Assembly (NCBI GenBank): GCA_963822615.1
Contig: CAWGIM010000005.1
Span: forward strand, 54,485-118,484
From: Trebonia sp963822615
GTDB taxonomy: Bacteria; Actinomycetota; Actinomycetes; Streptosporangiales; Streptosporangiaceae
Direction: 5' to 3'
Length of the DNA stretch: 64,000 nt
Below, piece after piece: positions 16,762-25,068 of this stretch. The notes below the pieces were generated by a model. That model saw nothing but the letters and a program-made list of their open reading frames with translations. It had not been told where the DNA came from and made no database searches. Each line of letters begins with the position of its first letter. Position 1 is the stretch's first letter. The translations under genes and the position numbers were made by a program.

Positions 16762-17913
16762 ATGTCAGCGCTCCTCAACGAGGATGAACGCGCACTGCGC
16801 GACGCGGTACGGTCCTTTCTCGACAAGAAGGTCGCCCCCCTGGTGGCGGCGCACGAGCAGGCGCGGACGTTCCCCTGGGAGATGCTGCCGCAGCTCTACG
16901 ACTTCGGCTACGTCCGGGGCGGGGTACCCGAGTCGGCCGGCGGCGACGAGCTGCCGATGATGATGCAGGCCATCCTGATGGAGGAGGCCGGCCGCTGCTG
17001 GGGGTCGCTCCGCACCACCGTCAACGTGCAGGGCATGGTGGCCCGGGTGCTCGGCGCCGCCGCCAACGCCGACCAGGCCGAGCGGTTCCTGCGGCCGCTG
17101 CTCGAGGGCCGCCGGTTCGGCTGGTTCGGGCTGACCGAGCCGGACGCGGGCTCGGACGCGGGCGCGCTGCGCACCACCGCCCGCCGCACTAAGGACGGCT
17201 TCGTCGTCAACGGCAGCAAGCTCTACATCACCAACGCCCTCGGCTGCGACTTCGGCATCCTGTTCGTCCGGGTGGTCGACGAGGACGGCACCGACCAGGG
17301 GGTCACCGGCCTGCTGGTCGACTCGTCGGAGTCGAAGTTCGGCGTGCACGACATCCCGCACATGCCGCTGCGCTCCACCACCAGCTGCGAGCTGACCTTC
17401 GACGACACCCTGGTGCCGGCCGGCAACGTGCTCGGCACGGTGGGCGGCGGCCTGTCGCTCGGCATGGCGGCCGTCAACGCCGGCCGCCTCAACATGGCGA
17501 TGGGCGCGGTCGGGCTGTCCCAGGCCTGCCTGGAGGAGTCGATCAAGTTCTGCAAGCAGCGGGAGCAGTTCGGCAAGCCGCTGGCCGGGTTCCAGCTGGT
17601 CCAGCAGATGGTGGTGGAGATCGCCACCCTGACCGAGACCAGCCGGCTGCTCGGCTACCACGCCGCCCGGTCGATCGACGCGGGCGGCCAGGGCCGCTAC
17701 GAGTGCTCGATGGCGAAGTACTACTGCGGTGAGTCGGCCGGCCGCGCGGCCACCCTGGCCCTGCAGCTGCACGGCGGAGCCGGGCTGATGGAGGAGTCGC
17801 CGGTCGAGCGGTACTTCCGCGACGCCCGCGAGGCCACCATCCCCGAGGGGACCAGTCAGATCCAGATCCTGCACATGGGCAAGGCGCTGCTCGGCGTCTC
17901 GGCCCTGCGTTAA
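16762..17913 (+). CDS. acyl-CoA dehydrogenase
   Basis: A 383-residue FAD enzyme of the acyl-CoA dehydrogenase family. The middle domain carries WFGLTEPDAGSDAGAL (FAD-binding signature). The C-terminal domain has REQFGKPLAGFQ and ends with QLHGGAGLMEESPVERYFRD and AREATIPEGTSQIQI, where Glu of EGTS occupies the usual catalytic-base region. It removes two hydrogens at C2-C3 of an acyl-CoA and passes electrons to ETF. The ATG at 16762 has GGAAGG seven bases upstream and is preferred over the ATGs at 16717/16720. It heads the rightward catabolic cluster. Confidence 0.93.
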   Translation: MSALLNEDERALRDAVRSFLDKKVAPLVAAHEQARTFPWEMLPQLYDFGYVRGGVPESAGGDELPMMMQAILMEEAGRCWGSLRTTVNVQGMVARVLGAAANADQAERFLRPLLEGRRFGWFGLTEPDAGSDAGALRTTARRTKDGFVVNGSKLYITNALGCDFGILFVRVVDEDGTDQGVTGLLVDSSESKFGVHDIPHMPLRSTTSCELTFDDTLVPAGNVLGTVGGGLSLGMAAVNAGRLNMAMGAVGLSQACLEESIKFCKQREQFGKPLAGFQLVQQMVVEIATLTETSRLLGYHAARSIDAGGQGRYECSMAKYYCGESAGRAATLALQLHGGAGLMEESPVERYFRDAREATIPEGTSQIQILHMGKALLGVSALR

Positions 17914-18057
17914 GGCAAGCGCTGCGGCGCGGGTCACCTTGCCGCCGCCGCCCCATGTCGCTAGTTTAGTTAGACAAATCAACGTCACAATCCAGCCGAA
18001 CGGGTGCGTTGGCCAGCCCGCCAGCGCACCCCGCGCCCACCAGGAGCCCAGCCGCCC

Positions 18058-18849
18058 ATGTCATCAGCCGCCGAACCAACGGCTGCGTCCGAGGACATCC
18101 TGCTCCGCCGTGAGAACGGCGTGCTGATCGTCACCATCAACCGGCCGCAGCAGCGCAACGCGGTGAACGGCGCGGTGTCGGCCGGCATCGCCCGCGCCCT
18201 CGACCTGCTCGACCGCGAGACCGAGCTGCGGGTCGGGGTGCTGCACGGCGCGGGCACCGCCTTCTGCGCCGGGATGGACCTGAAGGCGTTCGCGGCCGGC
18301 GAGGTGGTCAGGGACGCCTCCCGCGGCTTCGCGGGCATCGTCGAGCGGCCGCCGGCCAAGCCGCTGATCGCCGCGGTCGAGGGCTGGGCGCTCGGTGGCG
18401 GGTTCGAGATCGTGCTGTCCTGCGACATGGTCACCGCGGGCAAGGGCGCGCGGTTCGGCCTGCCCGAGGTCAAGCGGGGCCTGGCCGCCCGCGGCGGCGG
18501 CGTGTTCAAGCTGCCGCGGCGGCTGCCGCGGGCGGTCGCGATGGAGCTGATCACCACCGGGGCGCCGCTCGACGCGGCCCGGGCCGAGCACTTCGGCCTG
18601 GTCAACCGGGTCGTCGAAGACGGCCAGGCGCTGAACGCGGCGCTCGCGCTGGCCGCGCTGATCGCGGCCAACGCGCCGATGTCGGTCCGCGCCTCCAAGG
18701 CGGTCGCCGACGCCTCGGCCGACTGGTCCCTCGCGGAGGGCTTCGACCGGCAGAAGGAGTACCTGGAGCCGGTGTTCGCGTCGCAGGACGCGGCCGAGGG
18801 CGTGGCCGCGTTCAAGGAGCGGCGCGACCCGGTCTGGCAGGACAAGTGA
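18058..18849 (+). CDS. enoyl-CoA hydratase/isomerase (crotonase) family protein
   Basis: A 263-residue crotonase. The oxyanion-hole segments are AFCAGMDLKAF (about 65-75) and GWALGGGFEIVLSCDM (about 108-123), whose Glu matches one catalytic glutamate; GLPEVKRGL carries the second. This fits hydration of a 2-enoyl-CoA. The ATG at 18058 is preceded by AGGAG at 18042. Its stop overlaps the GTG of the next gene by 4 bp, coupling it to the CoA-transferase/racemase. An AT-rich promoter-like patch (TAGTTTAGTTAGACAAATC) lies at about 17962-17980. Confidence 0.92.
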   Translation: MSSAAEPTAASEDILLRRENGVLIVTINRPQQRNAVNGAVSAGIARALDLLDRETELRVGVLHGAGTAFCAGMDLKAFAAGEVVRDASRGFAGIVERPPAKPLIAAVEGWALGGGFEIVLSCDMVTAGKGARFGLPEVKRGLAARGGGVFKLPRRLPRAVAMELITTGAPLDAARAEHFGLVNRVVEDGQALNAALALAALIAANAPMSVRASKAVADASADWSLAEGFDRQKEYLEPVFASQDAAEGVAAFKERRDPVWQDK

Positions 18850-19997
18850 CCGCCGCCGGTCCCCAGGCGCTCAGCGACGTCAAGGTCGTCTGCCTGAGCG
18901 CCGTCGGCCCGGTCCCGTTCGCGATGATGCTGCTCGGCGACTTCGGCGCCCAGGTGACCCGGGTGGACCGCCCGGGCAAGTCGGGCTCGGTGACCGGCCT
19001 GCAACTGGAGGACGACCCCCGCAGCCGCGGGCACCGCGGCATCGGCATCGACCTGCGCCGCCCGGCCGGCCGCGACGTGCTGCTGCGGCTGGTGGCGGGC
19101 GCCGACGTCTTCCTCGAGGGCATGCGCCCGGGCGCGGCCGAGAAGCTCGGCCTCGGCCCCGATGACCTCCTCGACGTCAACCCCCGGCTGGTCTACGGCC
19201 GGGCCACCGGCTGGGGGCAGGCCGGGCCGCGGGCCAGCCAGGCGGGCCACGACATCAACTACGCGGGGCTGGCGGGCGGGGTGTTCCCGCTCGGCCCGCC
19301 CGACGCGCCGCCGCTGCCGCCGCTGAACCTGCTGGCCGACTTCGGCGGCGGCGGCGCCTACCTCGCCCTGGGCGTGCTCGCCGCCCTGCACCAGCGCCAG
19401 CTCAGCGGACGGGGCCAGGTAGTCGACGCCGCCATGGTCGACGGGGTGGCGTCACTCACCGCCATGCTGCACGGGATGCTCGCGGCCGGCCTGTGGTCCG
19501 ACCGCCGGGGCGACAACCTGCTGGACGGCGCGGCCCACTTCTACCGCACCTACGCCACCGCCGACGGCGGTTATATGGCGGTTGGCCCGATCGAGCCGCA
19601 GTTCTACCGCCAGCTGCTTGACCGGCTCGGGCTCGACCCAGCCGAGTGGCCGCAGCACGACCAGTCCCGCTGGCCGGAGCTGTCGCGGCGGCTGGCGGAG
19701 ATCTTCGCGTCGCGCACCCGGGCGGAGTGGACGGAGCTCTTCGCCGGCCGCGACGCCTGCGTCACCCCGGTGCTGTCGCTGGCCGAGGCGGGCAACTCGG
19801 CCGAGCTGCGCGAGCGGGGCACCTTCGTCAACTGGGACGGCCTGCCGCAGCCCGCCCCCGCCCCCCGGCTGTCGGCCTCGCCGCCGGTGCAGCGCCCCCG
19901 CTCCAGTGCCTGCGGCCACACCGACGAGGTACTGGCCGAGCTGGGCTACCAGGCCGACGAGATCGCCGGGCTGCGCGCGGCCAGCGCGGTCGCCTAG
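18846..19997 (+). CDS. CaiB/BaiF family protein, alpha-methylacyl-CoA racemase-like
   Basis: A 383-residue family III CoA-transferase-fold protein. The segment AGHDINYAGLAGGVF matches the GHDINY region that carries the catalytic His in alpha-methylacyl-CoA racemases, and VDAAMVDGVASL is another family signature. Racemases of this type convert 2R- to 2S-methylacyl-CoA so that branched chains can enter beta-oxidation; formyl- or acetyl-CoA transferases share the fold. The GTG start overlaps the hydratase stop (GTGA). Its presence suggests a 2-methyl-branched or sterol-side-chain-like substrate. Confidence 0.88.
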   Translation: MTAAGPQALSDVKVVCLSAVGPVPFAMMLLGDFGAQVTRVDRPGKSGSVTGLQLEDDPRSRGHRGIGIDLRRPAGRDVLLRLVAGADVFLEGMRPGAAEKLGLGPDDLLDVNPRLVYGRATGWGQAGPRASQAGHDINYAGLAGGVFPLGPPDAPPLPPLNLLADFGGGGAYLALGVLAALHQRQLSGRGQVVDAAMVDGVASLTAMLHGMLAAGLWSDRRGDNLLDGAAHFYRTYATADGGYMAVGPIEPQFYRQLLDRLGLDPAEWPQHDQSRWPELSRRLAEIFASRTRAEWTELFAGRDACVTPVLSLAEAGNSAELRERGTFVNWDGLPQPAPAPRLSASPPVQRPRSSACGHTDEVLAELGYQADEIAGLRAASAVA

Positions 19998-20006
19998 GGA
20001 GACGCC

Positions 20007-20777
20007 ATGACTGACGGGCAGCAAGCGGACATCCACCGGGGCCAGGTGGCGGTGATCACCGGCGGCGGCCGCGGCTTCGGCCAGGCCTTCGGCGCCGCCC
20101 TGGCCGCCCGCGGTGCCCACGTGGTGCTGGCCGACATCGACGCCGCCGCCGCCGAGTCGGCCGCGGCCGAGATCGCCGGCAAGGGCGGCAGTGCCTTCGG
20201 TGTCGCCTGCGACGTGGCCGACGAGGCCAGCGTCGGGGCGGTGATCGACCAGGTGACGGAGCGGCACGGCGGCATCGACATCCTCGTCAACAACGCGGGC
20301 CTGCACTCGGCCGCCTACAACAAGCCGTCGGCCGAGCTCGGCATCGCCAGCCTGCGGCGCCTGTTCGACGTCAACCTGATGGGCATCTACATCTGCTCGC
20401 TGGCCGCCCGGCCGGCCATGAGCGGCCGGCCCGGGGCGGCGGTGGTCAACCTCTCCTCATCCGCCGCCTACGCCAGCCGCACCGCCTACGGCGTCTCCAA
20501 GCTGGCTGTCCGCGGCGCGACCGCGCAGCTCGCGCGGGAGTTCGCGGGCGACGGCATCCGGGTGAACGCGATCGCGCCCGGGCTGATCTTCACCGACACC
20601 ATCCGCGCGGAACTGCCGCGCGACGAGGTTGTGCGGGTGATGGGCCAGCAGATCCTGCCGCGCGAAGGCGAGGAACAGGACATCGTGGACGCGCTGTTGT
20701 TCTTGCTGTCGCCCGCCTCTTCCTTCATCACCGGGGAGACCATGCGGGTCACCGGCGGCATGGCCCTATCGGTATGA
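20007..20777 (+). CDS. SDR family oxidoreductase
   Basis: A 256-residue classical SDR with TGGGRGFG (about residues 18-25), NNAG after strand four, NLSSSAAYAS with the catalytic Ser and YGVSK. Asp in LADIDA suggests NAD. It begins nine bases after the racemase gene, so it is in the same transcript. A role as 3-hydroxyacyl-CoA dehydrogenase is plausible from context. Confidence 0.9.
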   Translation: MTDGQQADIHRGQVAVITGGGRGFGQAFGAALAARGAHVVLADIDAAAAESAAAEIAGKGGSAFGVACDVADEASVGAVIDQVTERHGGIDILVNNAGLHSAAYNKPSAELGIASLRRLFDVNLMGIYICSLAARPAMSGRPGAAVVNLSSSAAYASRTAYGVSKLAVRGATAQLAREFAGDGIRVNAIAPGLIFTDTIRAELPRDEVVRVMGQQILPREGEEQDIVDALLFLLSPASSFITGETMRVTGGMALSV

Positions 20778-20817
20778 CGGAATACGGCCGGAAAACGCTT
20801 GACGGAAGGAACAGCTC

Positions 20818-21966
20818 GTGCGTGACGCGGTAATCGTAGACGCGGTGCGGGCGCCCATCGGGCGCCGCAAGGGAACACTGCAGCAGGTACACCCGGTCGA
20901 CCTGGCGGCCGACGTGCTGACCGCGCTGGCGGCCAGGAATAACCTCGACCCGGCGCTGGTCGAGGACGTCATCTTCGGCTGCGTCACCCAGATCGCCGAG
21001 CAGTCCAACAACGTCGGCCGGCTGGCGTCGCTGGCCGCGGGCTGGCCCGAGGAGATCCCCGGGGTCACCATCGACCGCGCCTGCGGGTCGAGCCAGCAGG
21101 CGGTCAGCTTCGCCGCCGCCAGCGTGATCGCCGGCCACTACGACATCGTGGTGGCGGGCGGCGTCGAGTCGATGGACCGGGTGCCGCTGGGGTCCGCCCG
21201 GGCGGTCGGCGAGCCGTTCGGCCCCCGGGTGAAGGCGCGCTACCAGCGCGACAGCTTCAGCCAGGGCCTCGGGGCCGAGGACATCGCCCGGCGCTGGGGC
21301 TTCTCCCGCACCCAGCTCGACGAGTTCGCGCTCGAGTCGCACGCCAAGGCGGCCGCCGCCACCGACAGCGGCGCCTTCGCCCGCCAGCTCATCCCGATTA
21401 CCGGCCCCGACGGCGAGCTCACGGTCGACGAGGGCATCCGCCGCGGCGGCACGCTGGAGAAGCTGGCCACGCTCAAGCCCGCCTTCCTGGAGGGCGGCGT
21501 CATCCACGCCGGCAACAGCTCGCAGATCTCCGACGGCTCAGCCGCCCTGCTGATCACCACCAGCGAGCGGGCGGCCGAGCTCGGCTGGACGCCGATCGCC
21601 CGCTTCCACTCCGGCGCGGTGGTGGGGGACGACCCGGTGACGATGCTCACCGCGCCCATCCCGGCCACCGCCAAGGTGCTCAAGCGGGCCGGGCTGACCA
21701 TCGACGACATCGGGGTCTACGAGGTCAACGAGGCGTTCGCGAGCGTCCCGCTGGCCTGGGAGGCGGACACCGGGGCCGATCACGCCAAGCTCAACCCGCT
21801 CGGCGGCGCGATCGCGGTCGGCCACCCGCTCGGCGCCTCCGGCGCGATCTTGATGACGCGGATGGTGCACCACATGCGGGACAACGGCATCCGCTACGGC
21901 CTGCAGACGATGTGCGAGGCTGGCGGCATGGCCAACGCCACCGTGATCGAGCTGCTGGCCGACTGA
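20818..21966 (+). CDS. thiolase (acetyl-CoA C-acyltransferase)
   Basis: A 382-residue degradative-type thiolase. The nucleophilic Cys89 is in RACGSSQQA, the later motifs are NEAFAS, GHPLGASGA (His) and CEAGGMANA (second Cys). It cleaves a 3-oxoacyl-CoA with CoA to release acetyl- or propionyl-CoA, completing the beta-oxidation set here. GTG start, with AAGGAA about six bases upstream. Confidence 0.95.
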   Translation: MRDAVIVDAVRAPIGRRKGTLQQVHPVDLAADVLTALAARNNLDPALVEDVIFGCVTQIAEQSNNVGRLASLAAGWPEEIPGVTIDRACGSSQQAVSFAAASVIAGHYDIVVAGGVESMDRVPLGSARAVGEPFGPRVKARYQRDSFSQGLGAEDIARRWGFSRTQLDEFALESHAKAAAATDSGAFARQLIPITGPDGELTVDEGIRRGGTLEKLATLKPAFLEGGVIHAGNSSQISDGSAALLITTSERAAELGWTPIARFHSGAVVGDDPVTMLTAPIPATAKVLKRAGLTIDDIGVYEVNEAFASVPLAWEADTGADHAKLNPLGGAIAVGHPLGASGAILMTRMVHHMRDNGIRYGLQTMCEAGGMANATVIELLAD

Positions 21967-22012
21967 CAGCCAGCCAGCACCCGTTCGGACTCATCAAAGG
22001 AGAAGCCCAGCC

Positions 22013-22780
22013 GTGCAACTCGAATCCGTCTCCGCCTTCGTCACCGGCGGCTCGTCCGGGCTTGGCCTGGCGACCGTGCGCCGCCTGCTGGCGGCCGGGG
22101 CGAAGGTCGGCATCGCCGACCTGAACCCGCCGTCGGACGAGGACCTGGCCAGCCTCGGGGCGGGCGTGGTGTACACCAAGACCGACATCACCGACGAGGC
22201 GGCGGTGAACGAGGCGCTCGACGCCACCGAGGCCGCGCACGGCCCGGTGCGGGCGGTGGTGCACTGCGCGGGCCGCGGCGGTGACCGGGTACGAATCCTC
22301 GACAAGGAGGGCAACCCGGGCTCGCTGGAGACGTTCGCCGAGGTCGTCCGGGTCAACCTGATCGGCACCTACAACGTGCTGCGGCTCGGGGCGGCCCGGA
22401 TCGCCCGCACCGAGCCGGTCGACGGCGAGCGCGGCGCGATCGTGCTGACCGCCTCGGTCGCCGCCTTCGACGGCCAGATCGGCCAGACGTCCTACACCGC
22501 GACCAAGGCCGCCGTGCACGGCATCACGCTGGTCGCCGCGCGCGACCTCGCCAGCAAGCAGATCCGGGTCAACACCATCGCCCCCGGCACCTTCGACACC
22601 CCGATGCTCGCCCGGCTGCGGCAGGACATCCGTGACGGCCTGGCCGCCGCGGTGCCGCACCCCCGGCGGCTCGGTGACCCGGACGACTACGCCCACATGG
22701 CGGTCAGCCTGCTGGAGAACCGCTACGTCAACGGCGAGACGATCCGCCTCGACGGCGCGATCCGGATGCCACCGCGCTAA
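22013..22780 (+). CDS. SDR family oxidoreductase, 3-hydroxyacyl-CoA dehydrogenase (HSD10)-like
   Basis: A 255-residue SDR with TGGSSGLG at residues 11-18, a modified strand-four motif HCAGRGGD, TASVAAF (Ser) and YTATK. The insert before the active site and the C-terminal VNGETIRLDGAIRM resemble type II 3-hydroxyacyl-CoA dehydrogenases. GTG start with AAAGGAG at 21999-22005. It follows the thiolase by 46 bases and ends just before a pair of palindromes. Confidence 0.88.
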   Translation: MQLESVSAFVTGGSSGLGLATVRRLLAAGAKVGIADLNPPSDEDLASLGAGVVYTKTDITDEAAVNEALDATEAAHGPVRAVVHCAGRGGDRVRILDKEGNPGSLETFAEVVRVNLIGTYNVLRLGAARIARTEPVDGERGAIVLTASVAAFDGQIGQTSYTATKAAVHGITLVAARDLASKQIRVNTIAPGTFDTPMLARLRQDIRDGLAAAVPHPRRLGDPDDYAHMAVSLLENRYVNGETIRLDGAIRMPPR

Positions 22781-22798
22781 AGGTCGGCCCCGGCCGAA

Positions 22799-22844
22799 TG
22801 GTTGTGGCAACCAGGCGGCTACAGGCGCGTGGTTGCCACAACCA
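22799..22844. promoter_or_regulatory. two tandem 15-bp palindromes forming one large inverted repeat
   Basis: TGGTTGTGGCAACCA (22799-22813) and TGGTTGCCACAACCA (22830-22844) are each a TGGTTG-N3-CAACCA dyad, and are also exact reverse complements of each other across a 16-base gap. They lie between the SDR stop and the F420-type oxidoreductase start at 22890. The element can be a pair of operators centred 31 bp apart or a hairpin terminator/attenuator with 15-bp arms. Confidence 0.7.
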
Positions 22845-22889
22845 CGCGGGTCGTGGCCCGCGCCCTTCCCCGAGGCAAAGGAGCAGCGG

Positions 22890-23816
22890 GTGCTGATCAG
22901 CCAGACGATCCCCAACAACCACAAGGTGAAGGCCCTCCTGCAGCCCTGGCAGGAGGGCGTCGGCGGCGAGCAGATCGGCGAGGTGGCCGCGCTGGCGGAC
23001 AAGCTCGGCTTCAGCCGGCTGACCGTCGGCGAGCACTTCGCGATCCCCAAGGAGCACGTCGAGCTGTCCGGCGCGCACTACCAGCACGCGCCGACGACGC
23101 TGGCGTACCTGGCCGGCCGCACGTCCCGGATCCGGCTGGCGTCCAACGTCAGCATCGTCCCCCTGCAGCACCCGGTGGTGCAGGCCAAGCAGTGGGCGGT
23201 GCTCGACTGGCTGAGCGGCGGCCGGGCTGACCTGATGGTCGGCGTCGGCTGGCTCAGGGAAGAGTTCGAGCTGCTCGGGGTCGACTTCCGCACCCGCGGC
23301 CGCCTGCTTGACGAGTACATCGAGGCGATCCGCCGCATCTGGACCGAGGACCTGGCCAGCTACCAGGGCGAGTTCGTCGAGTTCCACGACATCGCGGCCG
23401 AGCCGAAGCCGCTGCAGCCGGGCGGGGTGGTGCCGATCTGGTTCGCCGGCGACGTGCCCGCCACCCTGGCCCGGGTCGCCCGCTGGGGGGCCGGCTGGTC
23501 ACCGTACCTGACGCCGCCGGAGCAGATCGCGGCCAAGGTCGACCAGATCCGCCAGCACCCGGCCTACCAGGGGCAGCCGCTCGGGGTCTTCTACAACCTG
23601 GCCAACCTGCGGCTCAGCGAGGGCCACGAGTCCAAGGACGACGACCACGACTTCGACACCTGGAACGTGCAGCAGCTAGTCGACCAGCTCAACTGGATCC
23701 GCGGCCTGGGCGTCACCGAGGTGACCCCGCCGCTGCCCCGGCTGGCCAGCTACCAGCAGTTCCTGGAGCGAATGCACTGGCTGGCGGAAGAAGTCATGCC
23801 CCGGGTCGGCCAGTGA
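22890..23816 (+). CDS. F420-type luciferase-like (LLM class) oxidoreductase
   Basis: A 308-residue TIM-barrel flavin/F420 oxidoreductase. Family segments include FSRLTVGEHFAIP (about residues 39-51), IRLASNVSIVPLQHP, VGVGWLREEFELLGVDF and the distal VPIWFAGD. The GTG at 22890 has AAAGGAG six bases upstream, which decides the start. It is probably the last gene of the acyl-CoA cluster, separated from the SDR by the tandem palindromes. Substrate unknown; known relatives reduce or oxidise ring ketones or alkanesulfonates. Confidence 0.9.
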   Translation: MLISQTIPNNHKVKALLQPWQEGVGGEQIGEVAALADKLGFSRLTVGEHFAIPKEHVELSGAHYQHAPTTLAYLAGRTSRIRLASNVSIVPLQHPVVQAKQWAVLDWLSGGRADLMVGVGWLREEFELLGVDFRTRGRLLDEYIEAIRRIWTEDLASYQGEFVEFHDIAAEPKPLQPGGVVPIWFAGDVPATLARVARWGAGWSPYLTPPEQIAAKVDQIRQHPAYQGQPLGVFYNLANLRLSEGHESKDDDHDFDTWNVQQLVDQLNWIRGLGVTEVTPPLPRLASYQQFLERMHWLAEEVMPRVGQ

Positions 23817-24317
23817 TGGTCGTCAGGCTGCTAAGTCCGGTCCCGGCGCCGCCGTCCACGCCTCCGCTGCTCCCGGCCAGCCGGGCACCGCCGCGATACA
23901 GCGCGGATCAGATGCTGACGCTTCGACCGCTGAGGTGATGGCGGGCGAGCGCGGAGGTTCGCGTCCTCGGCGCTGAGGTTGCGACCCATAGTCCGTCTTG
24001 GCCCGGCACTCGGTGTTACCCGCGGCCGGTAACAGAGTTCGAGGTCGAGGACGGGTGGCTGGTCGAGGTGGCGGCAATCTTCACGGCACAGACTGGGCGC
24101 ATCCGGACCTTCGCCCGCATCATTGTGAACCGCCGCCGCCGCCCGAGCAGGCTAGCCCCGGCCGTCCTGGCCTGAGCCGTGACGGCGAACGGGTCACTGA
24201 CAGCGCCCTCGGCGCGCTGCGTGAGGCAAGCGCGGCCCGGGATGTCGTCCGCCAGGTAAGGCGCCGCCTGCCCAGGCCGGTCATCGGTACGGGTGCGCCC
24301 CGAGCTGCTCCCGGCGG
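23817..24317. other. 501-base region without a convincing gene
   Basis: No frame here has both family-like sequence and a good start. One plus-strand frame open from about 23981 to 24175 reads VTEFEVEDGWLVEVAAIFTA in its middle, which looks protein-like and faintly recalls gas-vesicle GvpO, but it breaks down into arginine/proline-rich text and has no clear start. It may be the remains of a gene, or of the missing N-terminal domain of the protein at 24318. Confidence 0.4.
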
Positions 24318-24998
24318 GTGAGCGAGACCGACTGGGAGGAAGCCTTCTCGGCCGCTGCCGTAGCGGGCCGCCCGATGGGCCAGGAACTGACCGCGCGCGG
24401 GTTGATCGGAACCGGCGAGCTGGAGGCGCTGCTCCGGCTCACCCTCGCGGACGCGGTGTTCGCGCTGGCCAGCGGGACCATCACGGAGTACCGGTCTGAA
24501 CCCGGCCGCGTCGAAGCGGTCCTGCCGCTCGCGGGCGGCGAGGACGCGTCCTGGCTCCTGGCGGAGGCGGCACGACGGGTCCGGGTACTCGAGTCGCTGC
24601 CTGGCGGCGTTGACCAGGGGTGGGTGGCGGCCGCGGCCGGCGCGCACCCGGCGGACACCGCACCCGGCGGCCAGGCCCTGATCCTGGCCCTGGCCAACGG
24701 CCGCCGGACAGCCCGGGACATCGCGTTCGCGGCCGGCTACGGACTCTACGCCACCCGGCTGCAGCTGGCCCGGATGCACCAGGCTCGGCTGGTGGTGACC
24801 GAAACCGTCCGCGGCACCCGGCCGCACCCGGTCCAGCCACTGCCGGGCCGGGAGCGCCGAATGCTGACCGGGCTGCCCTGGCGGTCCCACGACACGACCC
24901 CGCCCGCCCGGCGCTACGGCGTGTCCGAACGGCGGGCCCCGCTCAACCTGCTCCGGCCCCGCTCAGCCCGGGAACCAGGCCCGGACGCGGCTTCCTGA
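24318..24998 (+). CDS. uncharacterised protein, DUF4388-like C-terminal region
   Basis: A 226-residue mostly helical protein with a GTG start. Residues 1-70 contain repeats of small helices (ELTARGLIGTGELEALLRLT). Residues about 115-165 (ILALANGRRTARDIAFAAGY) look like a winged-helix segment found after DUF4388 domains in actinobacteria. Those relatives normally have a preceding domain of about 80 residues, which is not readable here, so the gene may be truncated at its 5' end. Such proteins often occur with roadblock/MglB GTPase-associated genes, none of which is present. The tail from residue 180 is Arg/Pro-rich and probably disordered. Confidence 0.55.
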   Translation: MSETDWEEAFSAAAVAGRPMGQELTARGLIGTGELEALLRLTLADAVFALASGTITEYRSEPGRVEAVLPLAGGEDASWLLAEAARRVRVLESLPGGVDQGWVAAAAGAHPADTAPGGQALILALANGRRTARDIAFAAGYGLYATRLQLARMHQARLVVTETVRGTRPHPVQPLPGRERRMLTGLPWRSHDTTPPARRYGVSERRAPLNLLRPRSAREPGPDAAS

Positions 24999-25068
24999 CC
25001 GTGACGCTGGACTGCTAACCGCCCGGTGCGGGAGACCGGCGACGGCGGGCGGGCGTAAGGTGTGCACC

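Noticed and set aside
17985..19391. A 468-codon minus-strand frame across the hydratase and racemase genes
   Set aside because: Low-complexity composition and full overlap with two well-supported coupled genes.
23998..24321. A 107-codon plus-strand frame in the gap before the DUF4388-like gene
   Set aside because: Its sequence is Pro/Arg/Gly-rich with no domain and a poor start; another frame there looks more protein-like.
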